From Verminephrobacter eiseniae EF01-2 (GTDB taxonomy: Bacteria; Pseudomonadota; Gammaproteobacteria; Burkholderiales; Burkholderiaceae_C), in contig NC_008786.1 in NCBI RefSeq assembly GCF_000015565.1, positions 2,480,001 to 2,544,000 of the forward strand: 64,000 nt of DNA, read 5' to 3'. Position numbers and translations under genes: made by a program. Position 1 is the stretch's first letter, and each line of letters starts with the position of its first letter. The notes beneath the pieces were generated by a model. The model was given only the letters and a program-made list of their open reading frames with translations. It made no database searches and was not told where the DNA came from. Shown here piece by piece: positions 25,289-35,465 of the stretch.

Positions 25289-26167
25289 TCAGGGCTGGTC
25301 CAGAAAAGCCGGGCTCTGGTAGAGCGCAAAGCCGTTGTACGGCCGCGAGTTGCGGTGCTCGGGCAGCGCCCAGGTGTGGCGCGCGTTCGGCACGCCGCCG
25401 TCCACACGCAGGGTCGAGCCGGTGATGAAGGCGGCCGCCTCCGACAGCAAAAAGCACACGGCCGCCGCCACCTCGGCCTCGGTGCCCAGGCGCTGCATCG
25501 GCACCTTGCGGCGCAGCGCCTTGATGCGTTCCCGGAAAGCCGCGTCATAGGTCTCCAGCCCGCTCGAAGCGATCCAGCCCGGCGCCACCGCGTTGACACG
25601 CACGCCCGCTGCGGCCCATTCGCAGGCGGCGGTTTCGGTGAACGACAACATGCCCGCGCGCGCCGCGCCCGAGTGGCCCATCCCGGGCATGCCGCCCCAC
25701 ATGTCGGCAATGATGTTGACGATGGCGCCGCCGTGCATTTCCATCCATTGCGTGAAGCATTCGCGGGCCATCAGAAAGCCGCCGGTCAGGTTGTTGCGCA
25801 GCACCGCTTCCCAGCCCTTGCGGCTGATGGCGCGCAAAGGGGCGGGAAACTGCCCGCCGGCGTTGTTGAACAGGCCGTCGATGCGGCCATGCCGCGCCAG
25901 CACGGCGCCCACCGTGTCGCGCACGGCGTCTTCGTCGCGGATGTCGCAGACATGGGTGCTGACATGCTCGGCGGCCCCGGGTGCCGCAGCGGCGATCTCC
26001 GCCTGCACCGCCTGGAGCTTGGCGCCGGTGCGGCCCGCCAGCGCCAACCGGGCGCCGAGGCTGGCCAACTCGTGCGCGGTGCAGCGGCCGATGCCGCTGC
26101 CCCCGCCGGTGATGACGATCACTTGGCCCTCGAAGAGCCGGGGTCGAAAGACGGAACGGTAATGCAT
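25289..26167 (-). CDS. SDR-family oxidoreductase (AtuB/FadH-like)
   Basis: A 292-aa short-chain dehydrogenase with TGGGSGIGRCTAHELASLGA near the N-terminus, NNAGGQFPAP and a C-terminal ITGSTLRVDGG. The central catalytic region (IIADMWGGMPGMGHSGAARAG) lacks the usual Tyr of YxxxK, as in SDRs of the dienoyl-CoA reductase / AtuB type. A strong AGGAGG lies before the ATG at 26167. It opens the conserved catabolic block, just after the Bug-receptor gene. Confidence 0.85.
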   Translation of the reverse strand: MHYRSVFRPRLFEGQVIVITGGGSGIGRCTAHELASLGARLALAGRTGAKLQAVQAEIAAAAPGAAEHVSTHVCDIRDEDAVRDTVGAVLARHGRIDGLFNNAGGQFPAPLRAISRKGWEAVLRNNLTGGFLMARECFTQWMEMHGGAIVNIIADMWGGMPGMGHSGAARAGMLSFTETAACEWAAAGVRVNAVAPGWIASSGLETYDAAFRERIKALRRKVPMQRLGTEAEVAAAVCFLLSEAAAFITGSTLRVDGGVPNARHTWALPEHRNSRPYNGFALYQSPAFLDQP

Positions 26168-26187
26168 GCGGGCCTCCTTTACTTCCT

Positions 26188-27339
26188 TTACTGATGGCGC
26201 GTCTGACCGGGCGACGGACTCATGCGCGCGACCTGCCTGCGCGCCGCCTCGAAGCGTTCGCGGGCGAAGGCGGCGTAAGCGGCGCTGTCGAGGTAGGCGC
26301 TTTCCTGGTTCAGGCGCTCCAGCAGGGCTTGCGTGACCGGCGCATCCAGCGCCTTGCGAAACGCATCGTGCAGCGTTTTGACCACGGCGGGTGGCAGATT
26401 CCTGGGGCCGGCAATGCCGAACGGCGAGGTGGCCACCATGTCCAGCCCTATGTCGCGCAGCGTCGGCACATCGGGCCAGCGCGGGACGCGCCGGGCGGTC
26501 CACAGCACTGGTGTCGCGTCACCGATCATCTGTCGGTCTGCGCTGGCCATCGAAGCGTATCGCGGCGTTGCATCGCTTGCCAATACGCTCGGTATTGGCT
26601 GCGCGATGCGCCTTGCGCTACGCTCCGATGGCTGCGCGCAGCCTACGACATCTGATCGGTGGCGCGACACCAGCACGCGGGCCTTGCCATCGTCGACCAG
26701 CGGGACGATCGACCCGGCGGTGATGCCCAGGTCGATGTGGCCGCCCATCAGCGCCGCGATGATCTCGGACTCGCCCTTGTACGGCACATGGTTGAGTTCG
26801 ATACCCGAGAGCTGGGCCATTTTCTCGACGGTCAGATGCATGGTGCTGTTCATGCCCGTGGTGCCGTAACTGATCTGGCCGGGGCGCGCCTTCGCATCGG
26901 CCACCACGGCGGCCCAGTCTGTCCACGGCGCATCGCGGCGCGTGGCGATGCACAGCGCATAGCCTGACAGGTGGATCACGTAGCTGAAATCGCGCAGCGG
27001 GTCGAACTGCATTTTCTGCAAATGCGGCAGACGGAACACGGTCTCGGGCAAGATCGACAGCGTGTAGCCATCGGGCGCGCTGTGCACCAGTTGGTTGGCG
27101 CCCAGCACGCCGCCGGCGCCGGGCTTGTTGTCCACGATCACCGGCTGGCCCAACGCGCGGCCCGCCAGGTCGGCGAGGTGGCGCACGATGCCGTCGGTGG
27201 CGCCGCCGGCCGAAAACGGCACCAACAGGGTGACGGGGCGCGCGGGAAAGTCCGACGCGCGGCCCCAGGCAGCGGCAGCCGCGAGCATGGCGCTCGCCGC
27301 AAGGCAGCGGACCAGGCGCCGGCGCGGGATCGATGGCAT
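26188..27339 (-). CDS. Bug/TctC-family periplasmic receptor with an in-frame palindromic-element insert
   Basis: A tripartite tricarboxylate receptor-type protein: signal peptide (residues 1-28), then RPVTLLVPFSAGGATDGIVR, DNKPGAGGVLGANQLV, SYGTTGMNSTMHLTVE and HVPYKGESEIIAALMGGHID. At residue about 224, after DDGKARVL, element copy C contributes about 54-56 residues (VSRHRSDVVGCAQPSE...) before the family resumes with WTARRVPRWPDVPTLRDIGL. Total length is 383 aa; minus the insert it is about 329, the usual family size, so the frame is kept. AAGGAGA precedes the ATG at 27339. These receptors bind carboxylates; binding here may be lost because the insert interrupts domain 2. Confidence 0.88.
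   Translation of the reverse strand: MPSIPRRRLVRCLAASAMLAAAAAWGRASDFPARPVTLLVPFSAGGATDGIVRHLADLAGRALGQPVIVDNKPGAGGVLGANQLVHSAPDGYTLSILPETVFRLPHLQKMQFDPLRDFSYVIHLSGYALCIATRRDAPWTDWAAVVADAKARPGQISYGTTGMNSTMHLTVEKMAQLSGIELNHVPYKGESEIIAALMGGHIDLGITAGSIVPLVDDGKARVLVSRHRSDVVGCAQPSERSARRIAQPIPSVLASDATPRYASMASADRQMIGDATPVLWTARRVPRWPDVPTLRDIGLDMVATSPFGIAGPRNLPPAVVKTLHDAFRKALDAPVTQALLERLNQESAYLDSAAYAAFARERFEAARRQVARMSPSPGQTRHQ
26508..26673 (+). repeat. 166-bp palindromic element, copy C (in frame inside the Bug-receptor gene)
   Basis: Ends are CTGGTGTCGCG and CGCGACACCAG. The central tip (GCCAATACGCTCGGTATTGGCTGCGCG) matches subtype copy B. On the coding strand of the gene the flanks both read GTGC next to the TGGTG/CACCA ends, a possible 4-bp target duplication; other copies do not show one clearly. 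Confidence 0.92.
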
Positions 27340-27372
27340 GGCATGTCTCCTTATATCTTTCAGATCATTCAA

Positions 27373-28520
<1,148 letters not shown>

Positions 28521-28601
28521 CTTTGTCATTCAAGATGGTTGCTGACGTTGGTGACGGATTGCAATCGAGCCGCCGGTCCGGCGCAAACACTCGCTGACGA
28601 A

Positions 28602-28620
28602 ATGTGCACGATGTGCACAT
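28602..28620. promoter_or_regulatory. Candidate IclR operator
   Basis: ATGTGCACGATGTGCACAT has perfect 8-bp inverted arms (ATGTGCAC/GTGCACAT) around GAT. It lies in what was the divergent promoter between the Bug-receptor operon and the iclR-type gene, before IS110, element D and IS4 inserted on either side. Binding by the IclR protein is inferred from position. Confidence 0.45.
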
Positions 28621-28633
28621 CCTGGTGTTTACC

Positions 28634-28799
28634 CTGGTGTCGCGTCACCGATCATCTGTCGGTCTGCGCTGGCCATCGAAGCGCATCGCGGCGTTGCATC
28701 GCTTGCCAATACAGCTCGGTATGGGCAAGCGATGCGCCTTGCGCTGCGCTCCGATGGCTGCGCGCAGCCTACGACATCTGATCGGTGACGCGACACCAG
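28634..28799 (+). repeat. 166-bp palindromic element, copy D
   Basis: CTGG...CCAG termini, subtype with CCAATACAGCTCGGTATGGG at the tip. It is intergenic, 13 bp from the candidate IclR operator. Except for the outermost bases it is practically identical to copies E and F, which implies recent spread. Confidence 0.92.
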
Positions 28800-28834
28800 G
28801 CCGTTCGGGTTGCTCCGGCGCGCCATGCCTGACC

Positions 28835-30233
28835 CCATCCGATTGCACACATCTCACAGCGCCTGGATTTCCCTGGCGTAGTCCAGTCCGGCAGCGAAGT
28901 CGGCCACGCGCTGCATGCCGATCCATAACGTCTTCACGCCGGGCTCGCCATCGCACTTGCGCCCCAGAAAGCCGCCCAGCGTGGCAACCATCCGGATGAC
29001 GGTGTTCAGGCGCGGCGCCTGCTTGGGGATGGGCTTTTTGAGCAGGAAGTGCACGCCGCGCCATTCGTCGGGCTCGAAGAACAGTTCGGCGGGTAGATCC
29101 GGGCCATTGCGCCCCAGGCGCATCAAGCGCGCGATGCGCCAGGCTATCACCAGGTACAGGGCGATGGCGCGCTCGAGCCGCTCGATGCGGCTCAATTGCA
29201 GTGCCTCGATCCGGCAGCCGTTCTTGACGACGTGAAAGAACAGTTCGATCTCCCAGCGGGCGCGGTACCACTCGATCAACTGCGTGGCTGCCTGCAAGTC
29301 GCCGGCTGGGCGGTTGCTCAGCAAGCGCCATTCGATGGGTTTGACGCCGCTCGGCGGGTGTTCTTCGCGAGCGATCACACAGGTCACGGTGACGCCCTGG
29401 GCCAGCCGCACCGACTTGGCCCACACCGTCTGGTGCACCCGCCGGGCGCGCTGGCCGCGCGGCGCGTGGGTGAAGACGATCTGGCCCAGAGGGTGGCCGC
29501 TTGTCACTGTGGCCCACAGCTTGCCGTCTTCGGGCAGAACCCGGTTGTGCTTGGCGCGCACCAGCCAGTCGGCCGGATGGCCCAATTCGGCAGCGCGGCG
29601 CATCAGCGCCAGCAGGTCGCTTTCGCGGTCGGCCACATAGACCAGCCGGGTTCCAGGCAGGCTGGCCGCCTGCTCGGCGATGCGCTCGTAGCCTTCGATC
29701 CAGCGCGTGCTCTCCAGCACCTCATCGCTCGCAGCCTGCCCCTTCTTGGCCGAACGCGCCCACATCCACGCATCGATCACGCCCAGCGGTTCGCGATCGG
29801 GCGTGATCGCGTAGGTCGGATGCAGGTACATCCCGCGCTGCGCGTCGTAGCTCAGCCGGCCCAGCCCGGCAATGCCCTGGCCGTTGAAGTCCAGCTCCGT
29901 CGTGTCCTGCAGGCACAGCACCACCGGGTGCTCGGCCATGCGCTGGGCGCTGGCCTGCCAGTGCGGCTTGAGGATGTCCTGCCAGTCAATGTCCTCGTGC
30001 GCAAAGAAGCGGTAGGCACCGCGGGTGTCGCCCCAGCCCCCGCAGGCAGCCGGGATGCTGGGTGTGGGCTGCCGGCTGAAGGTCTCGGCCAGTTTCACCT
30101 GCCGCCGGTTCAGGCGCTTGTCGCCCAGGTCCAGGTCCGCGAACTCCTCTTGTGCCCAGCTCATCCGTTCCATCTTCTCTTCGAAAAATCAACAGCTTAC
30201 CGCCGAATCTTCAAGATGTGTGCAATCGGATGG
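28835..30233 (-). mobile_element. IS4-family insertion sequence
   Basis: The element is bounded by perfect 20-bp inverted repeats (CCATCCGATTGCACACATCT and its inverse) and by the 7-bp direct repeat CCTGACC at 28828-28834 and 30234-30240. It holds one complete transposase. It ends 31 bp before the iclR-type ATG and so replaces the natural upstream region of that gene. Confidence 0.95.
28854..30173 (-). CDS. IS4-family transposase
   Basis: A full-length 439-aa DDE transposase related to the Tn5/IS50 group. The N-terminal DNA-binding domain (FADLDLGDKRLNRRQVKL, GGWGDTRGAYRFF), the catalytic Asp stretches (VVLCLQDTTELDF, YVADRESD) and the YREK signature (IEWYRARWEIELFFHVVKNG) are all present. 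No frameshift or stop is seen, so it is probably functional. Confidence 0.95.
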   Translation of the reverse strand: MERMSWAQEEFADLDLGDKRLNRRQVKLAETFSRQPTPSIPAACGGWGDTRGAYRFFAHEDIDWQDILKPHWQASAQRMAEHPVVLCLQDTTELDFNGQGIAGLGRLSYDAQRGMYLHPTYAITPDREPLGVIDAWMWARSAKKGQAASDEVLESTRWIEGYERIAEQAASLPGTRLVYVADRESDLLALMRRAAELGHPADWLVRAKHNRVLPEDGKLWATVTSGHPLGQIVFTHAPRGQRARRVHQTVWAKSVRLAQGVTVTCVIAREEHPPSGVKPIEWRLLSNRPAGDLQAATQLIEWYRARWEIELFFHVVKNGCRIEALQLSRIERLERAIALYLVIAWRIARLMRLGRNGPDLPAELFFEPDEWRGVHFLLKKPIPKQAPRLNTVIRMVATLGGFLGRKCDGEPGVKTLWIGMQRVADFAAGLDYAREIQAL

Positions 30234-30264
30234 CCTGACCCGGGTCGCAGGCAAGCCAAGTATC

Positions 30265-31026
30265 ATGGCCCGCATGGTGTCTGCGTCTCGTCTGCCGGCC
30301 CCGAAGCGCGGTACGCAAAGTGTCGATCGCGCGCTGGCGCTGCTGCGCCTGGTGGCAGCGCGCCATGCCGATGGCCTGCCGCTGTGCCAACTGGTCCAGA
30401 CCTCGGGCCTGGAGCGCACCACGGTCTATCGGCTCGTGTCTGCGCTGGTGACGGCCGGGCTGCTCCAACGCGAACCCGGGGCGGCCGCCTACCGGCTGGG
30501 CAATGAGGCCATGGCGCTGGGCCTGGCTGCGTTGCAGCGCCCGCCGCTGATCGAGCAGTGCCGGCCCGTGATGAAGGCTCTGGCCCGGCGCGCCGGCGAG
30601 CCGGTGTTCCTGGTGGCCCGCTCGGGCGACTACAGCCACTGCCTGCACCTGGAAGAAGGGCCGCGCCCGGTGTGCTCCTTTGCCAAGACCGTGGGCAGCC
30701 TGCGGCTGCTGGGCCTGGGAGTGCCGAGCTTCACGCTGCTGGCGCGCATGGAAGACGCAGCCATCGCAGCGCATTACGCGCGCCATGCCGGCGAGTACCA
30801 GGAGCACCGTCTGACGCGGCCCAAGCTGCAGCGCTGGATCGCCCAGACGCGCGAGCAAGGCTACGCCCAGATCACGGCCCAGGGGCTGAGCGGCGTCGGC
30901 CTGCGCTTTGCGCTGGGCTCGTGCGGCGACGCGGCGCTGGGCTTCGTCGCGCCCACTGCGCGCATCCCCCGCTCGCGCGGACCGGCATTGGCGGCGCTGC
31001 TACGCCAGGAACTGGCGCGGCTTTGA
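30265..31026 (+). CDS. IclR-family transcriptional regulator
   Basis: A 253-aa regulator with an N-terminal winged helix (SVDRALALLRLVA..., TSGLERTTVYRLVSALVTAG) and the C-terminal GAF-like effector domain (RAGEPVFLVARSGDYSHCLH). It was probably divergent from, and the regulator of, the Bug-receptor/acyl-CoA operon; about 2.9 kb of mobile DNA now separates them. The start at 30265 lies only 31 bp from the IS4 end, so its original promoter is likely lost and expression may depend on the IS. Confidence 0.88.
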   Translation: MARMVSASRLPAPKRGTQSVDRALALLRLVAARHADGLPLCQLVQTSGLERTTVYRLVSALVTAGLLQREPGAAAYRLGNEAMALGLAALQRPPLIEQCRPVMKALARRAGEPVFLVARSGDYSHCLHLEEGPRPVCSFAKTVGSLRLLGLGVPSFTLLARMEDAAIAAHYARHAGEYQEHRLTRPKLQRWIAQTREQGYAQITAQGLSGVGLRFALGSCGDAALGFVAPTARIPRSRGPALAALLRQELARL

Positions 31027-31102
31027 CGCTGCCGACGCCAGCGCGCCGTCGATCCATGCGGGCCTGGCGTCAACCCGGCCAGGCCCGATGCGCTGACCGG
31101 CC

Positions 31103-31268
31103 CTGGTGTCGCGTCACCGATCATCTGTCGGTCTGCGCTGGCCATCGAAGCGCATCGCGGCGTTGCATCGCTTGCCAATACAGCTCGGTATGGGCAAGCG
31201 ATGCGCCTTGCGCTGCGCTCCGATGGCTGCGCGCAGCCTACGACATCTGATCGGTGACACGACACTAG
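31103..31268 (+). repeat. 166-bp palindromic element, copy E
   Basis: Left end CTGGTGTCGCG, right end ACGACACTAG, so the two outer ends differ (CTGG against CTAG). It lies 76 bp after the iclR-type stop. One base in the right terminal repeat (GTGACACGACAC) departs from the other copies. Confidence 0.92.
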
Positions 31269-31696
31269 CGCCGTTCCGCGTTGCGGAACATGTCGGCTGC
31301 ATGCCGCCGTGGCGACCTCCGCCAAGCGCGCCCTGCGCACCCCACGGCTGGCCTACGCCGCCGAACCATGCGACAAGGAAATCGACCAAGCCCGGCTGAC
31401 CCGGCTGACCCGGCTGGCTTGCCGCGCTACCATCGGCGGGGCGATCCGCGCCATCGTCGCTGCGGGCCGGCCGGCGGGCGAAATGCGGGACGACAGGCAG
31501 CCCCACATTGCCGCCACCGTCATCGCGGGCGGGTTCATGGAAGGGCCGCCCGCGAGCCGTCAGCAGCACGAGGACACGGATGACTGCCAGCACACGACGT
31601 GGCCGCGCTGGCTGATCGAGTCGCCCGGCTGGCTTGCGCCAGCGTGGAGAGCGATCCATCGGGGCCACGCTTCAAAGACTTTCACGAAAGACGCGC
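31269..31696. other. Spacer without a confident gene
   Basis: This stretch has open frames on both strands, as expected at high GC, but none with domain-like sequence. A short tandem repeat of CGGCTGACC is seen near 31395-31420. I see nothing else to annotate. Confidence 0.5.
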
Positions 31697-33403
31697 ATGA
31701 ACAAGCCCCTGACCCCTGACCTCCTCGCGGTGTCCACAGACCGTTACAGCACGCACCAGGTTGCCAACCAGGCCCAGCCCGCCAGCGGGTACGACGCCTT
31801 TGGCGGGGACGCCGTATTGCGCTCGGCCATCGAGCGCGAAGCCCCGTGGGCGGCTTCCCGCTGCGCAGCGCTTGGCGCCGTGGTCGGCGACGAAAACGTG
31901 CAAGAGCTGGCGCGCCTGGCCAACCGCCACACGCCTGAACTCAAGACGCACGACCGTTTCGGCAACCGCATCGACTGGGTGGAGTTCCATCCAAGCTGGC
32001 ACGCACTGATGTCGCTGGCGTGGCAGCACGAAGTGCCCAACCTGACGTGGCGCACCACCGAAAAGGGCGGCCACTTCGCGCGCGCCGTGCTGTCCTACCT
32101 CTGGAACCAGGTGGAACAGGGAACCGCCTGCCCCACCGGCATGGCCTACGCATCCCATGCCGGCTTCGAGGCCGAGCCAGCGCTTGCGATCTGGAAGGAA
32201 AAGTCCAAAGGCACGACCTACGAGTTCAGCCGCCGCGAAGTCGGCGACAAGCCCGCCGTGGTGATCGGCTATGCAATGACCGAGAAGCAGGGCGGCTCGG
32301 ATCTGCGCCAGACCCGGACCACGGCGCGCTTTTCGCATTCGGGCGACTACCACGGGGCGATGGCGCACTGGTACGAACTGACTGGCCACAAGTGGTTTTG
32401 CTCCGTGCCGCAGTCCGACGGATTCTTCACGCTCGCCAAGGTCAATGGCGGCGTGACCTGCTTCTTCCTGCCGCGCACCTTGCCCGATGGCAGTTACAAC
32501 CGCTTCTTCGTGCAGCGCCTCAAGGACAAGGCGGGCAACGAGTCCAATGCGTCCAGCGAGGTGGAGTACGCCGGCACCCTGGCCATTCGTGTCGGAGAAG
32601 AGGGCCGCGGCATCCGCGAAATCCTGTCGCATGCGCACCTGACGCGCCTGGATTTCGCGGTCGGCTCGGCGGGCCTGATGCGCCAGGCGCTCACCCTGGC
32701 ACTGCGACACACCACGACCCGCAGCGCCTTCGGCACGCCCTTGGCCGACCGCCCGATGATGAGCAATGTGCTGGCGGACATGGCCGTGGAAGTCGAAGCC
32801 GCCACGCTGATGGCGCTGCGCGTTGCCAAGGCCACCGACCTGATGGCATGCAGCGAGCACGAAAAGCTGCTGGCCCGCATCGCCACTCCCGCCGCCAAGT
32901 TCTTCAACTGCTCGCGCGCGCCGTCCATCGCCTATGAGGCCTTGCAGTGCCATGGCGGCAACGGCTTCATCGAAGAAAATCCGATGGCCCGTCTGTACCG
33001 CGAAGCGCCGCTCAATAGCGTATGGGAAGGCACGGCCAACATGATGTGCATGGACGTGCGCCGCGCCATGACCAAAGACCCCCGGACGGTCGAGGCCCTG
33101 TTCGACGAGTTGCAGCCGCTGGCCAACCAGGACGCGCGCTTCGATGTGCAGGTCCGGCACACCAAGCGGCTGGTGCACGAGGCAGTGAAAGACGAATTCC
33201 TGGCGCGCCCCATGACCGAGGCCGTGGCGCGTGTGCTGCAAGGCGCCGAACTCATCCGTCACAGCTCTCGCGAGGTGGCGGATGTGTTCCTGGGCACGCG
33301 CAGTCCGGGCGGTTCCTGGGGTTCGCACTACGGGACGCTGGCCGCGCCCGTCACCCAGGCTGCGGCACAGCAGATCATGCGTCGGGCGGGAGTGGCTGAT
33401 TGA
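31697..33403 (+). CDS. AidB-like acyl-CoA dehydrogenase
   Basis: A 568-aa member of the AidB branch of acyl-CoA dehydrogenases, longer than classical members because of an extra N-terminal domain and C-terminal extension. Marks are GYAMTEKQGGSDLRQTRTTA (FAD/acyl-CoA binding), LTGHKWFCSVPQSDGFFTLA, RTLPDGSYNRFFVQRLKDK, and ALQCHGGNGFIEENPMARLYREAPLNS. AidB protects DNA against alkylation in E. coli; other members act as ordinary dehydrogenases. GAAAG lies upstream of the ATG at 31697. Nothing around it defines its role. Confidence 0.9.
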   Translation: MNKPLTPDLLAVSTDRYSTHQVANQAQPASGYDAFGGDAVLRSAIEREAPWAASRCAALGAVVGDENVQELARLANRHTPELKTHDRFGNRIDWVEFHPSWHALMSLAWQHEVPNLTWRTTEKGGHFARAVLSYLWNQVEQGTACPTGMAYASHAGFEAEPALAIWKEKSKGTTYEFSRREVGDKPAVVIGYAMTEKQGGSDLRQTRTTARFSHSGDYHGAMAHWYELTGHKWFCSVPQSDGFFTLAKVNGGVTCFFLPRTLPDGSYNRFFVQRLKDKAGNESNASSEVEYAGTLAIRVGEEGRGIREILSHAHLTRLDFAVGSAGLMRQALTLALRHTTTRSAFGTPLADRPMMSNVLADMAVEVEAATLMALRVAKATDLMACSEHEKLLARIATPAAKFFNCSRAPSIAYEALQCHGGNGFIEENPMARLYREAPLNSVWEGTANMMCMDVRRAMTKDPRTVEALFDELQPLANQDARFDVQVRHTKRLVHEAVKDEFLARPMTEAVARVLQGAELIRHSSREVADVFLGTRSPGGSWGSHYGTLAAPVTQAAAQQIMRRAGVAD

Positions 33404-33412
33404 CGAAGTAAC

Positions 33413-33529
33413 GAGGTGGTTGCGGCGCGCCAGCGCGTTACACCGCAGATGGCGAGCCAGTGGCGGGCACGGTCCGTCGAGCACCGGCGCGATGGCCTGC
33501 CGGACGCGCCGCGCTCTGGCGCGCCACGC
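33413..33529 (+). pseudogene. IS630-type transposase fragment
   Basis: A short frame reads VVAARQRVTPQMASQWRARS and continues DGLPDAPRSGAPR, which is the helix-turn-helix and linker of an IS630 transposase of a different subgroup from the element at 16101. Both ends are missing. It is a remnant wedged between the AidB-like gene and the PTS cluster. Confidence 0.65.
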
Positions 33530-33543
33530 CGTTCTGGAAGGGA

Positions 33544-33921
33544 TCAGTCAGTGATCCGTATCGTGTTGCCGGAGCGCATCTGGCGGCGCACCGCCATCAG
33601 GTCGCACGGCTCGACGCAGATCTCGCCTGGCCGCTCGGCCAGGCGAGCGCCATTGAAGTTCAGCACCACATGGCCCAACTCGCGCACCTTGCTCCAGGCC
33701 GTCGACCCCACCGCGCTGACGCGCGTGGACAGGTCGCCGACGAAGATCGACGCGCCAACGGGTGGCGCCAGCGCCGGGACGGCGCCGTCCACACGATGCT
33801 GGACCGAAATCTCGGCGAGCGCTGGCGGCGCGCCGTCGGCGTACAAAATCAGCACGCCGCCATCGAGCAGGTCAGGAACTTCTGCGCCGATCCCGGTCAC
33901 GGTGGTCGAGTAATAAATCAC
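33544..33921 (-). CDS. srlB: PTS glucitol/sorbitol-type IIA component
   Basis: The 125-aa protein matches the GutA/SrlB family: YSTTVTGIGAEVPDLLDGGV at the start, AEISVQHRVDG with the likely phospho-histidine H42, and SAVGSTAWSKVRELGHVVLNFNGA. It would receive phosphate from HPr and pass it to the IIB domain of SrlE. GTG start at 33921 with GGAGG upstream. It is the last gene of the PTS/DRL cluster. The family is clear; whether the substrate is glucitol is doubtful given the other genes. Confidence 0.87.
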   Translation of the reverse strand: MIYYSTTVTGIGAEVPDLLDGGVLILYADGAPPALAEISVQHRVDGAVPALAPPVGASIFVGDLSTRVSAVGSTAWSKVRELGHVVLNFNGARLAERPGEICVEPCDLMAVRRQMRSGNTIRITD

Positions 33922-33932
33922 GGGGCCTCCTT

Positions 33933-34006
33933 GTCATTCCATTGCCAAATCATCCGTGCACCTTGTCGGTTTCGCGTTCACGAACGATTTGGGAATGGCA
34001 TCAGAA
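33933..34006. repeat. Palindromic repeat type 2, copy 2
   Basis: CATTCCATTGCCAAATCATC and its near-inverse (GAACGATTTGGGAATGGCATC) form a long stem with a short loop, lying between srlE and srlB inside the operon. It is a shortened relative of the repeat at 20631 with compensatory stem changes. In this place it may stabilise or attenuate the operon mRNA. Confidence 0.6.
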
Positions 34007-34011
34007 CGCAT

Positions 34012-35016
34012 TCAGAGCATGAAACTGGCGGCCCAGGCAATCGCCACCGAAACGGGCCCCATGATCTGACGCGAGATCAGCACGGCGGGGACACCCACGC
34101 GGATGGTGTCCGGCTTGGCTTCGCCCAGCGCCAGGCCGACCGGCACAAAGTCGCAGCCGACCTGCGTGTCATAGGCAAACAAGGCGGGCAGCGCCATCGC
34201 GGGAGGAATCGTGCCAGTGGCAATGGCCGGGCCGATGATGGCCGCACCGATCACCTGCGCGATCACCGCGCCAGGGCCCAATATCGGCGACAAAAAGGGC
34301 AGGCCGCAGATGGCCGACAGCACCAGCAGGCCAAAGACGTTGCCGGCAAGCGGCTCCAACAGATGCGCCAGAACGGTGCCGACGCCCGTCGCGTTGATGA
34401 TGCCGATCAACATCGTCACGAAAGCCATGAACGGCAGCACGTTGCGCAGCACCTGATCGATCGACTTGCGCCCGCTGTTGAACAGCACGTTGACCACGCC
34501 GCCCATGCTGCGGCCGATGAATGTGATCATGCCGACCAGTCCGCCTTGACGATCCTCGACACCAGGCCGGAGCGGGACGGCTGGAGGGGAACCTGCAAAG
34601 GCTGCGGATGGGCCGGGAGACGCAGGCCCCGGCCCCTGGGCCAAGGACAAGGTTTGCAAGGTCACACCAGACACATAGATATCTTCGGTGATGAAGTCGG
34701 CCAAGGGGCCTGACTTGCCGACGGGGGTCAGGTTGATCGTCGGAATCTTCTTGCGCGGGTACACGCCGCAGCGCGCCGTGCCGCCGCAATCCACGACGAC
34801 TGCGGCCACTTCGCTTTCGGGCGGCGGGGCGCGAAAGCCGTCCACCACCGTTGCACCCGTCATCGCGGCGAGCTGGCGCGCGACTTCCGGGATCTCGCCC
34901 CCGGTGACGGCCATGATCTTGTTGCGCTCGGCGGTCGGGGTAATCACCAAGGGGCCGCCCCAGCCGCCGGGGCCGCTGCCGACCCTGACGGATTGGAATG
35001 CATGGTCATCTGGCAT
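34012..35016 (-). CDS. srlE: PTS glucitol/sorbitol-type IIBC component
   Basis: A 334-aa GutE/SrlE-like protein. Residues 1-150 form the IIB part with the phospho-cysteine motif DCGGTARCG (C77 or C83), and the rest is a membrane part ([62 protein letters not shown]). A Pro/Ala-rich linker near residues 127-150 is longer than usual. It works with SrlA (39757) and SrlB (33544), now separated from SrlA by the galactitol-type PTS and HPr-EI genes. Confidence 0.9.
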   Translation of the reverse strand: MPDDHAFQSVRVGSGPGGWGGPLVITPTAERNKIMAVTGGEIPEVARQLAAMTGATVVDGFRAPPPESEVAAVVVDCGGTARCGVYPRKKIPTINLTPVGKSGPLADFITEDIYVSGVTLQTLSLAQGPGPASPGPSAAFAGSPPAVPLRPGVEDRQGGLVGMITFIGRSMGGVVNVLFNSGRKSIDQVLRNVLPFMAFVTMLIGIINATGVGTVLAHLLEPLAGNVFGLLVLSAICGLPFLSPILGPGAVIAQVIGAAIIGPAIATGTIPPAMALPALFAYDTQVGCDFVPVGLALGEAKPDTIRVGVPAVLISRQIMGPVSVAIAWAASFML

Positions 35017-35162
35017 CTGTGTCTCCTGGAATGCATGGTCATTCAGTATTGGCGGGCGTCGAATATGCCGGCTGCCCGCAGAGATACTCTTCCCAAAAAT
35101 GTTGCAATGGGTGTCCGCAAAACCCGGAGGTAAATCATCGCAAGCGGAGCACCTTCACGCTG

Positions 35163-35450
35163 CTATTTTCGTAGTTCCGCCTCGATCTCGTCGAGAATCT
35201 TGTCTTTGCCGATGCCGGTGAGAAAGGCAAGTCCTTTGATCACCGGCTTTGTCACGGAACCGGAAATTGGCGTCGTTGCCACGATGAAGTCGACATCGTC
35301 GGCCAGCGAGGGAACCTCGGTGGCTTTCGCCTGCCGGGCATGGAAGGTCAAGCCTCTTTGCTTCATGGCTTCCGTCGCGGCCACATTCACTGCCGTAGAC
35401 GTTGCAACGCCGGTGCCGCAGACAAATAGAATCGTTTTGATCCTGGTCAT
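35163..35450 (-). CDS. gatB: PTS galactitol-type IIB component
   Basis: A 95-aa GatB-like IIB protein with the phospho-cysteine near the N-terminus (ILFVCGTGVATSTAV, C11) and the typical compact fold. It lies 15 bp downstream of the IIA gene and presumably phosphorylates the sugar carried by the GatC-like permease. Confidence 0.9.
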   Translation of the reverse strand: MTRIKTILFVCGTGVATSTAVNVAATEAMKQRGLTFHARQAKATEVPSLADDVDFIVATTPISGSVTKPVIKGLAFLTGIGKDKILDEIEAELRK

Positions 35451-35465
35451 TTTCGTTCCACTCCA

